Of a DNA stretch of 64,000 bases, positions 10,199 through 19,873 are shown in pieces. The notes below the pieces were generated by a model. The model did not search any database. It saw only the letters and a list, made by a program, of their open reading frames with translations, and was not told the origin of the DNA. Each line of letters starts with the position of its first letter. Position 1 is the stretch's first letter. Where the stretch lies: assembly GCA_028248455.1 (NCBI GenBank), contig JAOKHV010000008.1, positions 1 to 64,000 on the forward strand. The letters run 5' to 3'. The stretch comes from Ascidiaceihabitans sp. GTDB lineage: Bacteria > Pseudomonadota > Alphaproteobacteria > Rhodobacterales > Rhodobacteraceae. Position numbers and translations under genes: made by a program.

Positions 10199-10891
10199 AT
10201 GAACATGTTCAAAATTGTTGCTGTTCCGATGCATAAAGAAGGCCGCAAGTTTGTTGCAATCTTTGCAGCAATTACCGTGGGCTTATCGTTTATCTGGGAG
10301 CCATTGTTCTGGTTAGGATGTGGTGCCACGGTTTGGTGTTATTATTTCTTTCGCGATCCAGTGCGTTTAATTCCCCAAAAGGAAGGATTGGTGCTGTCAC
10401 CTGCAGATGGTATCGTGTCTCTTATTGAGGATGTAATGCCGCCAGTCGATCTCGATCTAGGCGATGAACCCGTCACCCGCATTTCTGTATTCATGAACGT
10501 ATTTAATTGTCATGTTAACCGAGCACCGATTTCGGGCGAAATCAGACACATCGTATATCGGCATGGTAAATTCTTGAATGCTTCTTTCGACAAAGCCAGC
10601 GAGTTTAATGAACGTAACTGCCTGACCATCGAGGCAGATGATGGTACTAAGATTGGCGTTGTACAGATCGCGGGCCTTATTGCACGACGCATTGTTTGCT
10701 TTGTCCAAGAAGGGGAGAAAGTTTCGGTTGGAGAACGGTTTGGTTTGATCCGTTTCGGAAGTAGACTTGATGTTTACTTGCCCAAAGGCGTTGCACCCGC
10801 AATTGCGGTTGGTACCACTGCAGTTGCAGGAGAGACAGTTTTGGCGGATCTACGGGCCGCTGACGTGGCCGCAATCGGTGTCTTAGAATGA
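10199..10891 (+). CDS. psd: Phosphatidylserine decarboxylase (short form)
   Basis: '[24 protein letters not shown]', '[21 protein letters not shown]', C-terminal '[12 protein letters not shown]' (GS processing site). Confidence 0.93.
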   Translation: MNMFKIVAVPMHKEGRKFVAIFAAITVGLSFIWEPLFWLGCGATVWCYYFFRDPVRLIPQKEGLVLSPADGIVSLIEDVMPPVDLDLGDEPVTRISVFMNVFNCHVNRAPISGEIRHIVYRHGKFLNASFDKASEFNERNCLTIEADDGTKIGVVQIAGLIARRIVCFVQEGEKVSVGERFGLIRFGSRLDVYLPKGVAPAIAVGTTAVAGETVLADLRAADVAAIGVLE

Positions 10892-11634
10892 CAAGCGCAA
10901 AGACTATAAAAATAAGGCATATCGTGCCAAGTATGGTGACTGTTTTTGCAATTTGTGCCGGCCTTACTTCCGTCCGGATGAGTTTAGAAGGCCATTTGGA
11001 AACGGCGCTTGCTTTCATCCTTTTAGCTGTTTTTCTGGACGCAGCTGATGGGAAGTTGGCCCGGTTTCTCAATACAGCCAGTCCGTTTGGGGCGGAATTA
11101 GACACGCTTGCCGATTTTTTTAATTTTGGTATCGCGCCTGGTATTTTGCTTTTCAACACCCTCTATTTGGGCACGGTAAACGCAAACATGGGTTGGCTTG
11201 CGACGCTTGTTTTGGCCGTATGCTGCGCTCTCAGATTGGCGCGGTTTAATTTGTCATTGGGCGATTCAAATGTTGTCATGAAAAAGGATAATTTTTTTGT
11301 TGGTGTTCCGGCCCCAGCAGTGGCTTGCCTCGCGTTGATGCCAGTTTTCATGCATCTCTCAGGTTGGCACAATGTGGATCAGCCTATTATACGTACGGTC
11401 TATATCATTGGTGTCGGTTTACTTGCCGTTAGCACAATACCAACTTTTTCGATAAAACATGCTTCGATAAAACGCAGCCAAATGCCATTTGCCATCATTA
11501 CGGCAGTGATCGCGGTAGTTGGGATTATGACCTATCCGTGGTCTATGTTGGTAGCGCTTAATCTCGTCTATTTGGGCACATTACCATTTTCTTACGTGGC
11601 GCACAAAAACCAGGTTGAAAATGGGAACCGGTAG
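10888..11634 (+). CDS. pssA: CDP-diacylglycerol-serine O-phosphatidyltransferase
   Basis: CDP-alcohol phosphotransferase motif '[26 protein letters not shown]'; ATGA overlap with psd. Confidence 0.93.
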   Translation: MTSAKTIKIRHIVPSMVTVFAICAGLTSVRMSLEGHLETALAFILLAVFLDAADGKLARFLNTASPFGAELDTLADFFNFGIAPGILLFNTLYLGTVNANMGWLATLVLAVCCALRLARFNLSLGDSNVVMKKDNFFVGVPAPAVACLALMPVFMHLSGWHNVDQPIIRTVYIIGVGLLAVSTIPTFSIKHASIKRSQMPFAIITAVIAVVGIMTYPWSMLVALNLVYLGTLPFSYVAHKNQVENGNR

Positions 11635-11648
11635 ATGCGCATTCGGGA

Positions 11649-12020
11649 TTGGAAACCAACGCGGAAAAGATTAATCTTAATACGGTGACAAAGCTTTTGC
11701 TGAATGAGCTAAAAAGCCGACTTCCAATTCATTTTAGGGTAGAAATTTATGAGCCTGGAGGCATCCTTGAAAGTAATTTAGATCCAGATGCATTAATAAT
11801 GATGTTAAAAGATCTCTTCGATAATACCGCGAAATATTGTAACGGAGCGGCCGGAATGATCGTTGACGCAAGTCGTGGTGGTGAGATTTCGATATACAGC
11901 GATTGTGAGCCGTTGTCTGGTAATGATCTTCTGACCTCACTGAGAGATATGTGCGCAAATCGAATTTGGTTGACGGTTAGGGTTTGTGATTGTCAATTGT
12001 GCAGTCTTTTTGCGAGCTAA
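11649..12020 (+). pseudogene. Truncated sensor histidine kinase (HATPase fragment)
   Basis: 'LDPDALIMMLKDLFDNTAKYCNGAAGMIVDASRGGEISIYSDCEPL' resembles the kinase N-box region; the H-box and G-box are missing. Confidence 0.55.
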
Positions 12021-12140
12021 CTGGCGCTACTTTGGCAATCAAATCCCCGATGGCTCGTATTTAACGTGCGTTTACTGCGCATTTGGCATTGCCAAAGGAT
12101 TAGCACAATAATGCGCTCTTTGGAGCAAGAAATTGAAGCG

Positions 12141-12728
12141 CTATTTGGCTGACATACTGTCAGCTTGCTTTGTTGCTGCAGCAGGTTTCCGCGTGAATAG
12201 CACAAAGATGCCACGCCACTTGGTTGCAAATAATGCTGTAACAAGAATACCGGTCATGGCACCTGATATCACCGCCGATATAGTGTGTGCGTCGAGCATC
12301 ACCCGAGCATACATAGTTAACAACATTAGCGGGATAACGATTAGCCCCAACCAGAAACTGTAGCGTCGCATCGTAAAGTATGCACCTGCACTTGCTAGGG
12401 TGACATGACCTGATGGCATGTTGTGTTTTGAATTTGGGGATCTTGGGCGTTGTCCAAGACGGGTGCCCATGACAGTTACATCATTTAGCAGACGCTTTGG
12501 TCCATGGGATGCGGCAATACCGGCGACGGTCACAACCGCTAGTTGCTTTAATCCTGTCCAGTCTCGCAACAGCATGATCGCTGCGACAGGAAGCAGGGTA
12601 TTAATGTGGCGCCCGTACTCCTCTGTGGACATCACTAACCTCGATGCCTGTCCGCCGCGAGGGTCAGAATAGTCGTTTTCCATATCTGAAGGATAGATCG
12701 TGGCTGAAAGGATGACTAAGATCGACAA
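12141..12728 (-). CDS. PAP2-superfamily phosphatase
   Basis: 'KRLLNDVTVMGTRLGQRPRSPNSKHNMPSGHVTLASAGAYFTMRRY...ARVMLDAHTISAVISGAMTG' fits the PAP2 KxxxxxxRP/PSGH/SRxxxxxHxxxD pattern. Confidence 0.88.
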   Translation of the reverse strand: MSILVILSATIYPSDMENDYSDPRGGQASRLVMSTEEYGRHINTLLPVAAIMLLRDWTGLKQLAVVTVAGIAASHGPKRLLNDVTVMGTRLGQRPRSPNSKHNMPSGHVTLASAGAYFTMRRYSFWLGLIVIPLMLLTMYARVMLDAHTISAVISGAMTGILVTALFATKWRGIFVLFTRKPAAATKQADSMSAK

Positions 12729-12888
12729 AAGAACTGCAGTTTTGTGTTTCCTGAAAGCGACCGACGGCTGACGAAGAATTTGAAAAATATTTATACTCCA
12801 ATGATGCGATGTGAATATTTTGTAAATTTTACAGTATTCTGGTGTTTTATGAAAGCCACCAATACCGGAGGTTTAATACGAATAAGTA

Positions 12889-14505
12889 CTATTTCTTTAC
12901 TCGGAAAATATTGAATTCCGGCTTGTAGATGTCGCTCTTCATCCCGAACGCCCCCATCACGCTATGAAATGGGATATCATGTGGAAAGGTTACGGCAGGG
13001 ATTATGTCGGCATCGGTTATGCCCTTACGCGCCTTAAATCCATCAGACATCCAAACAAGAAATGGGATTTCGCGCTGTTGCTTAGGTGCCACCGCGTTTG
13101 GCGCACCATGAAGATAGAACCCGCTTTCTCCAAGCGACTGGCCATGATCTGACACGTAGATCAGCACAGTGTCCGCATCCACACTCTTAAGCTGTGCAAT
13201 TAGATCGGTCAAAAGGAAATCTGTATAGCGGATGGAATTATCATAAGCGTTTGAAAGCTCTTCTTTTGAACACTTCGAGACCTGAACCGTTTTGCACTCT
13301 GGTTTGAAGTGAGCGAACGCCTCTGGGTATTTGGAATAGTACGAAGGGCCATGGCTACCTGACTGATGTAATGTCACAAAAATACGATCTGAGGTGGACG
13401 CCGTAAGAGTATCAGCTAACTTCCAATTCAGCGCCTCATCCAGTTCCGGCCGCGGGCAGGGCGCTTTTGTACATCTTTGGGCAATTTCGTCTGCGCGTTC
13501 ATATGTAGTTACTTTTACAGGCGGTGGGCCTGAGTTGTTCGTACGGTAGATAGTTTCGATACCAAATCGCGTCAAATAACTTGGCAATGGTTCAAATTTG
13601 GTGTGGGAAGACGCCTCACTTCCTTCGTGTGTCAGAATACAAGCGGTTGAGGATATTGTGTTTGTAGAACAGGAAAAACCGATCGGCAAAGCCGTCATCG
13701 ATGTTGTTTCTGTGAATTCGTTGGTGTCTCTTGCATAGCCATAATGCGAGAAACTCTCGGCGCGGGTTGCTTCACCGATGACTAGTAAAACAACCGCTTT
13801 GCGCATCGGGGTCACGTCATCAAAAACTGCGTCTGGCAACAGCGTTTGGTCGCGGTTATTAAGTGCTATTTTGTTAAAATGTCTTGCAGTATTGACCACG
13901 TAAGACCATGGCAGGATCTTACTGCCCATTCTTGAGGCATGCTGATCATACCAAAGCCACGTGGAAGACGACATGTAAAGCCATGCAACCAAGACGACAA
14001 AAGACACAAGGCTGCCAAGTAAGCGAAGGAGCCATGTTGAACGCCTCACTTCGACCCACCAGATAAAAAGCGTTGGGAGGATACCCAGAACAAAAAGGTA
14101 TAAAAGAATAGAGAAATGCCATAGACCAGTTGCCTCGTTTCTATCCGTACTGAGGATGTTAGCAATCATTGTGCGGTCCAGCTCCATGTTATAGTTTAAC
14201 ATGAAATACAGGGCAGCAGCGTTTGATACCGCAAAAAGGGACCCCAGCATTTTAAGTGCCGTGATTGAAAACGTAGCGACCAAAAATAAAATAGCTGCCA
14301 ACAGAAAATACTGAACCATTTGCAGCGAAAAAATTTGCAACCAACCTTCAGGTTCAGGCAGCGCTGAAACTGAAGTTCCGTAATTGAGCAGCGGCCTTTG
14401 AAAAAGCGCCAGGTTGCCAGCTGTTATGGAAAATACAAAGATAAATACATTTGTCTTGGGCCGCCATTTAAGGATATTTTTCACCGAACATGCATCTTTG
14501 GGCAA
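12889..14505 (-). CDS. Second EptA-like phosphoethanolamine transferase
   Basis: 'VVLLVIGEATRAESFSHYGYARDTNEFT', 'FVTLHQSGSHGPSYYSKYPEAF', 'YVSDHGQSLGESGFYLHGAP'. Confidence 0.9.
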   Translation of the reverse strand: MPKDACSVKNILKWRPKTNVFIFVFSITAGNLALFQRPLLNYGTSVSALPEPEGWLQIFSLQMVQYFLLAAILFLVATFSITALKMLGSLFAVSNAAALYFMLNYNMELDRTMIANILSTDRNEATGLWHFSILLYLFVLGILPTLFIWWVEVRRSTWLLRLLGSLVSFVVLVAWLYMSSSTWLWYDQHASRMGSKILPWSYVVNTARHFNKIALNNRDQTLLPDAVFDDVTPMRKAVVLLVIGEATRAESFSHYGYARDTNEFTETTSMTALPIGFSCSTNTISSTACILTHEGSEASSHTKFEPLPSYLTRFGIETIYRTNNSGPPPVKVTTYERADEIAQRCTKAPCPRPELDEALNWKLADTLTASTSDRIFVTLHQSGSHGPSYYSKYPEAFAHFKPECKTVQVSKCSKEELSNAYDNSIRYTDFLLTDLIAQLKSVDADTVLIYVSDHGQSLGESGFYLHGAPNAVAPKQQREIPFLVWMSDGFKARKGITDADIIPAVTFPHDIPFHSVMGAFGMKSDIYKPEFNIFRVKK

Positions 14506-14830
14506 TTTTTTTTCCTCAGGAAAGTTGCGTTAAAAAGTAGCTAATCTTGTAAAAATTATACTATTCCCCATAAACGTATTAGTGCCCTTATGAAACCCGC
14601 TTACCTAATACCTGCTTTCTATAGTTTGGGATCGGTCGGCTCGTCGCTCGTTAATGCCTCCAACTTGGGGCAAGCCGATGTATCTTTATCGCAGTTATTG
14701 GAAAGGTTTCGAACGGTGTCTTGCAACTGATTAAGGTTTTTAAGGTATTGTCAGATAACTTTGACGTCCGATTGATTAGTTCTTAATTAATTATGAATAA
14801 CTACAGTAAATCCATTTAAGCACTTCAAGA

Positions 14831-15007
14831 TGAGCCTCCCTCTTTGAAGTGGTCCGCCCCTGTAGTTAGGAAACGGATGAACATAAATGGCCATCAAGAA
14901 ACCCAAGCCTGAAGAGATTGTCGTGAAGTTACGGCAGGTTGAAGTTCTCATGGGGCAAGGCATGCCCCAGATTGACGCGATCCGTCAGATCAGTGTGACT
15001 GAACAAA
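14831..15007 (+). mobile_element. Truncated left end of an IS3-family element (same element as 51509-52726)
   Basis: Begins with tgagcctccctctttgaagtggtccg and encodes [40 protein letters not shown]; nearly the same as the intact copy, then diverges after 'gaacaaa'. Confidence 0.9.
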
Positions 15008-15035
15008 CCGATGAAATCAAATGTGGGGTGTAACT

Positions 15036-15181
15036 AAAAAACGGCCCCATGGGAGGATGGGACCGTTTCTAAACAACCGAAACACGATCTGGGAGGAAAG
15101 TATCGTTCGGTATCTATGCATCGCGATTAATGCGATTTTGTTTGAACAGCGGTGGCATCAAGGGAGGAGAGATGCCACCGC
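15036..15181 (-). ncRNA. Array of hairpins with CCUCC-type (anti-SD) loops, CcsR/'cuckoo' sRNA-like
   Basis: Three consecutive stem-loops on the minus strand: 15149-15181 (10-bp perfect stem gcggtggcat/atgccaccgc, loop ctctcctcccttg), 15077-15110 (loop containing ctttcctccc), 15036-15068 (loop cctccc, followed by a T-run like a terminator). All lie directly downstream of a DUF1127 gene. Confidence 0.75.
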
Positions 15182-15229
15182 CAGTACAGGCGCTCAAGGT
15201 AGGAGAAATCACGCCCGATTTCTGAATTC

Positions 15230-15454
15230 TTATTGTGCGTATGCTGTTTCCCAAGCGATGCGGCGTACTTCAGAGCGAGAGATGCCCAAGTCTGCCAAAT
15301 CGCGGTTGCTCAGGGCACCCAATTCATTCATCGTGTTCTTGTACACACGACGTTTTGCTTGGCGCTCTGCAGCGGCGGCAAATGCTGTTGATACTGTAAA
15401 CATTAGACGTTCAATCAAAGTCGCGTTGGCGGCTGTATCTGTAAAGTATGTCAT
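15230..15454 (-). CDS. DUF1127-domain small protein (YjiS/CcaF1-like)
   Basis: 74 aa; 'RRVYKNTMNELGALSNRDLADLGISRSEVRRIAWETAYA' is a typical DUF1127 C-terminus. Confidence 0.93.
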   Translation of the reverse strand: MTYFTDTAANATLIERLMFTVSTAFAAAAERQAKRRVYKNTMNELGALSNRDLADLGISRSEVRRIAWETAYAQ

Positions 15455-15739
15455 GTCTTGTCCTTTCGGGACTGCGTCTTAGTGGTCGGTTTAGACAGTG
15501 GATTGTTCGTCTGTCTTCGTAGGTGTTGATGGAGAAATAGTTGATTTGAGTGTTGGTACAACAGACAGATCGGCAATTCCGGTATGTACAATTTGCATAG
15601 CTATTAGAGGTAACAATTTTTGTGCGTGTTGAGGGTAAATTGGGTGTTTTGAAAAGGTCCTGCAAACGGTCAGTTTTTGCTAACCAACAGCGAGATTATT
15701 GCTGCAGTGTCGATAAGGCCCGATGTGTCTCCAACGTCG

Positions 15740-17515
15740 TTAGACGGTAAAGAAACGCGTCTGCTTTGACTTGGGTAGGAGCACGATTTCCCTCTTATTT
15801 TCAGCACACAACGTCGTTTGAGCCAAATGTTGGCTCATGAAAACTTGTCCTGTTAGATGGTCTAAAAAGCCAGTTTTTTTCAGTTGGTCTATCACAGGGC
15901 CTTTCACTTCTGAGAAGTGGAACGTTACCTTGCTCGCCTCCAGCCGCTCATTGATTGTTTCCAAAGATTCCAGTGCGGACATGTCCATTGTGTTTACGGC
16001 CGAGCACATCAGAACTACATGTTTTAGTTCTGGGCGCTGCGCGACCTCGTCATAGATTCGGTCTTCCAAGAAACGCGTGTTGGCAAAGTATAGGCTTTCA
16101 TCAACGCGGATAGAAAGGACCTCTGGGGTGGTTATAACATCATGGCGCAATACATTTCGGTAGTGTTCTGTGCCTGAAATCTGCCCAACGATCGCCATAT
16201 GTGGCCGTGATGTTTTGTAAAGATGGATCAGGATTGAGATGGCCACACCGGCTGTGACGCCCAGTTCAACGCCTAGAACCAAAGTGACGCCCATCGTTGC
16301 AGCCACGGCAGCAAAGTCGGCCTTTGAATGACGCCACGACTTTTTGACGATCGTGAAATCCACCAAAGACAGAACCGCCACAATGATGGTTGCCGCAAGG
16401 GTCGCTTTGGGCAGATGGAAAATCAACGGCGTCAAAAACAGGGAGGCCGCAAGGAGCCCAATTGCGGTATAACCACCAGCCGCAGGTGTATCCGCGCCAG
16501 CATCATAATTAACAATAGAGCGTGAGAAGCCTCCGGTTACCGGAAAGCCGCCGGTGAACGAGGCACCCAAGTTGGCAGCTCCCAAACCAATCAGTTCTTG
16601 ATCCGGATCAATCCGCTGCCGTTTCTTGGCTGCCAATGTCTGTGCGACAGATACGGATTCGACAAAACTGATGATCGAGATCAGGACGGCTGATGCGATC
16701 AAGCTGCTCCACATATCCATTGAAAACGATGGGAGTGTTAGTAATGGTAAACCCTTCGGCACGTCACCGACAACTTTGACTCCGCTGGCGGCCAGATCAA
16801 ACCCCCAAACAATCAAAGTCGTGGCAACGATTGCTGCTACAGGCCCGGCTTTTGCAACAATGCCGGCCAAACGCTGTGAGACTCCAAACTCAAGGAGTAG
16901 GGGGAGCAATCCCTTACGTACCCAAAACAGAAATCCCGTGGCAGTGACCCCAATAACTGCTGTGAGCCAATTGATGTGCGACAGGTTATGGGCCAGCGAT
17001 CCAATAAGATCCGGCAGCGTGTGGCCATATGCTTCGATCCCGAGGATGTGTTTCAATTGGCTGGCCGCGATGATGAGGCCGGACGCGGTGATGAATCCCG
17101 CGATCACGGGGTGGGACAGGAAATTAGCCAAGAACCCCAAGCGCAGCAGTCCTAACGCAAGTAAGATAAGGCCCGATAGGAACGCCAGTGTAATGGCTGC
17201 AACGATATATTCTGACGTTCCCGGTACAGCGATTTTACTGACGGCGGCCACAGTCAACAAAGACACCACAGCAACAGGTCCAACAGCCAACGCACGACTG
17301 GTGCCAAATACTGCATAAAGCACTACGGGCAACATCGAGGCGTAAAGCCCCATCTCGGGCGGTAGTCCAGCAAGCAGAGCGTACGCAAGTGACTGCGGGA
17401 TCAACATGATCGTCACAATCACAGCCGCAACAAGATCGTTCGTTAGGGTTCCGCGATTGTATGCTCGACCCCAGTCAAGGATCGGAAGGTACTTTGCCAA
17501 TTGAGAGGGGTTCAT
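15740..17515 (-). CDS. SulP-family anion transporter with STAS domain
   Basis: 'DLVAAVIVTIMLIPQSLAYALLAGLPPEMGLYASMLP', 'GSFTGGFPVTGGFSRSIVNYDAGADT'-type motif, C-terminal STAS 'SAVNTMDMSALESLE'. Confidence 0.95.
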   Translation of the reverse strand: MNPSQLAKYLPILDWGRAYNRGTLTNDLVAAVIVTIMLIPQSLAYALLAGLPPEMGLYASMLPVVLYAVFGTSRALAVGPVAVVSLLTVAAVSKIAVPGTSEYIVAAITLAFLSGLILLALGLLRLGFLANFLSHPVIAGFITASGLIIAASQLKHILGIEAYGHTLPDLIGSLAHNLSHINWLTAVIGVTATGFLFWVRKGLLPLLLEFGVSQRLAGIVAKAGPVAAIVATTLIVWGFDLAASGVKVVGDVPKGLPLLTLPSFSMDMWSSLIASAVLISIISFVESVSVAQTLAAKKRQRIDPDQELIGLGAANLGASFTGGFPVTGGFSRSIVNYDAGADTPAAGGYTAIGLLAASLFLTPLIFHLPKATLAATIIVAVLSLVDFTIVKKSWRHSKADFAAVAATMGVTLVLGVELGVTAGVAISILIHLYKTSRPHMAIVGQISGTEHYRNVLRHDVITTPEVLSIRVDESLYFANTRFLEDRIYDEVAQRPELKHVVLMCSAVNTMDMSALESLETINERLEASKVTFHFSEVKGPVIDQLKKTGFLDHLTGQVFMSQHLAQTTLCAENKREIVLLPKSKQTRFFTV

Positions 17516-17542
17516 AAGTCAGTGACCTTGATGGAGGGTGAA

Positions 17543-17968
17543 TTAGGCGGCGCTTGTAACAAGTCGGGGTGCTAAGGCTCGTAGATCGTATCCTGCTTTG
17601 CCTGCCGTATCGATGATGACCTCGACGGATTGCCCGCGGGATGCGGCGCTTAGGGCCCAAAGCGTTGTGGCACGTGCGCCGCTGCGGCAATAAGCAAGGA
17701 CAGGATGGGGATTGTCACCCGTCGCGACATCAAATGCCTGCACATCTTCCGTGGTTATATTGCCTGGCGTGACCGGAATTTGGTGGACGTTGATGCCATG
17801 GGCATCTGCCGCTGCACAAATGTCGGACACAGTGGGTTGCCCATGTTCTTCACCCTCAGGGCGCGCAATAACAATGGTACGCACCCCAAGTTCCGCAATC
17901 TTTGCCATATCGGCAATACTTATTTGTGGTCCGACAAATGTGTGGGCATCAAGTTGGTTCGTCTGCAT
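17543..17968 (-). CDS. TIGR01244/DUF442-family protein-tyrosine-phosphatase-like sulfur transferase
   Basis: 'VGPQISIADMAKIAELGVRTIVIARPEGEE', 'HPVLAYCRSGARATTLWALS' active-site loop. Confidence 0.88.
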   Translation of the reverse strand: MQTNQLDAHTFVGPQISIADMAKIAELGVRTIVIARPEGEEHGQPTVSDICAAADAHGINVHQIPVTPGNITTEDVQAFDVATGDNPHPVLAYCRSGARATTLWALSAASRGQSVEVIIDTAGKAGYDLRALAPRLVTSAA

Positions 17969-17993
17969 TTTGAATGGTCCTAGTGTCTGGGTC

Positions 17994-18878
17994 TTAAAGT
18001 TTGTTGATCGGCACCTTTAAAACAGGTCGCCCTGCGGAATCTTCAGGGATCTCGCCTGCGCGCATGTTGACCTGTAGTGATGGTATGATCAGCTTAGGCA
18101 TCGGCAAGGTCGCGTCACGCTCTGAGCGGAGTTTAACAAAGGCCTCACGGGTCACGCCGCCGCCCACATGGATGTTGTGGGCTTTCTCGTCGGCAACCGT
18201 GGTTTCCCATGCAATATCGCGCCCATTGGGGCCGTAGTCGTGGCACATGAACAAACGCATTGTATCAGGAAGCGTCAGAACCTTTTGGATCGAGTCGTAT
18301 AAGTCACCCGCGTCACCACCTGGGAAATCGGCGCGTGCAGACCCGCCGTCGGGCATAAACATCGTATCACCGGCGAACGCGGCGTTGCCCATGACATGAA
18401 CCATACAAGCAGGCGTGTGGCCCGGAGTAGCGATTGCAAAAGCGTTTATTGAACCGATCTGATAACTGTCACCGTCTTGGAATAATCTGTCGAATTGCGA
18501 CCCGTCACGTTGAAAATCGGTGCCCTCGTTGAACACTTTTCCAAAAGTTTCTTGGACTTCCATGATGCGCGCGCTGATACCAATTTTACCGCCCAGCTTG
18601 TCCTGCAAATAGGGAGCGCCAGAAAGATGGTCGGCGTGGACATGCGTTTCTATGATCCACTCAAGTGTAAGATCGTTTGAACGAATGTGATCTACGATCC
18701 GGTCTGCATGATCATGGGTGATCTGGCCTGACGCATAATCAATGTCCATCACAGAATCCACTACAGCACAGGCTTTGGTACTTGGATCGCTGATTACATA
18801 GCTGATGGTGTTCGTGGCAGCGTCAAAGAAGGCTTCGACGTCAGGTTTCGTTGCCATGTCGATGTTTAAATGGTCCAT
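17994..18878 (-). CDS. MBL-fold persulfide dioxygenase-like protein (Blh/ETHE1 type)
   Basis: 'ETHVHADHLSGAPYLQDKLGGKIGI', 'TPGHTPACMVHVMGNAAFAGDTMFMPDGGSARADFPGG', 'FMCHDYGPNGRDIAWET'. Start set at MDHLNIDMATKP because the longer ORF overlaps the next gene. Confidence 0.92.
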   Translation of the reverse strand: MDHLNIDMATKPDVEAFFDAATNTISYVISDPSTKACAVVDSVMDIDYASGQITHDHADRIVDHIRSNDLTLEWIIETHVHADHLSGAPYLQDKLGGKIGISARIMEVQETFGKVFNEGTDFQRDGSQFDRLFQDGDSYQIGSINAFAIATPGHTPACMVHVMGNAAFAGDTMFMPDGGSARADFPGGDAGDLYDSIQKVLTLPDTMRLFMCHDYGPNGRDIAWETTVADEKAHNIHVGGGVTREAFVKLRSERDATLPMPKLIIPSLQVNMRAGEIPEDSAGRPVLKVPINKL

Positions 18879-18889
18879 CTGGTGTCCTT

Positions 18890-19321
18890 TCACGTCTCTT
18901 GTTTTGCCGTCGAAGGTGATGCTACGTATTTTGCAGCGATCATGCCCAACAGCATTGTGGCTATGAAAATAAGTGTCCCCGTTGATCCCAATGCCAGCGA
19001 CGTTACCGCTGGGCCTGGGCAGAATCCGCCCAATCCCCAACCGACGCCAAACGTTGCTGCACCAGCGATAAGGCGTGCATCGAAATCTGTGCGTGTTGGC
19101 ATATGGAACATATCGCTGAAAAATGGCGTTGCGCGTTTTTGGGCCAACCAAAAGCCAGGCATCGTTACCATGATTGCGCCGCCCATCACAAAGGCAAGGC
19201 TAGGATCCCAAGAGCCGAATAGGTCAAGAAAGTTCTGAACTTTGGCAGGGTTCGCCATGCCCGATAGAATTAGGCCGGTTCCGAACAATAGGCCCGAGAT
19301 GAGTGTCAGAATATTACGCAT
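18890..19321 (-). CDS. YeeE/YedE-family (DUF6691) membrane protein
   Basis: 'LLFGTGLILSGMANPAKVQNFLDLFGSWDPSLAFVMGGAI...GFCPGPAVTSLALG'. Confidence 0.9.
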   Translation of the reverse strand: MRNILTLISGLLFGTGLILSGMANPAKVQNFLDLFGSWDPSLAFVMGGAIMVTMPGFWLAQKRATPFFSDMFHMPTRTDFDARLIAGAATFGVGWGLGGFCPGPAVTSLALGSTGTLIFIATMLLGMIAAKYVASPSTAKQET

Positions 19322-19325
19322 AGTC

Positions 19326-19760
19326 TTAGCTCCCCACGATGTGACGAATGATGAAAACGGTCACAAATGCAGTGGCCATGAAGGTTATTGTGGCAGCGAT
19401 AGAGCGCGCTGACCCTCGCGATATACCGCAGACACCATGGCCACTTGTGCAACCATTCCCCAAAACTGACCCAAATCCAACCAAAAGACCGGCAATGGCA
19501 AGAGCAGGGCCACCTGCTGAGATGACTTGGTCAGGTATCGTACCGGTCAACGCAATCCACAGCGGGGCCGCAATCAATAGGCCAAATACAAAAGTGATAC
19601 CTTGAGGCAAGCCAGCCTTATCCGCAGAGGGTGGAAGCATGCGTGCGACGATACCGCTAATGCCTGCAATCCGCCCATGCATTGCCATCAGTAAGACAGC
19701 CGAAAGGCCAATCAGCGCACCGCCAAGAAGTGATGTGATTGGGGTAAATTCAGTTTCCAC
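19326..19760 (-). CDS. YeeE/YedE-family membrane protein
   Basis: 'LGGALIGLSAVLLMAMHGRIAGISGIVARML', 'LLVGFGSVLGNGCTSGHGVCGISRGSARSIAATITFMATAFVTVFIIRH'. Confidence 0.92.
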   Translation of the reverse strand: METEFTPITSLLGGALIGLSAVLLMAMHGRIAGISGIVARMLPPSADKAGLPQGITFVFGLLIAAPLWIALTGTIPDQVISAGGPALAIAGLLVGFGSVLGNGCTSGHGVCGISRGSARSIAATITFMATAFVTVFIIRHIVGS

Positions 19761-19873
19761 CTAGAGTTTCCTTATTCTGTTGCCATAAGTTAGCGCAGGG
19801 TTTTGTGACTCACTTGCACTTATATTAATAATTGTTTATATAAATAAATACGCATACACAAGGGTTACGTTCA

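Noticed and set aside
16626-17318. 230-aa plus-strand ORF
   Set aside because: Antisense to the SulP gene; low-complexity-like composition typical of a shadow ORF.
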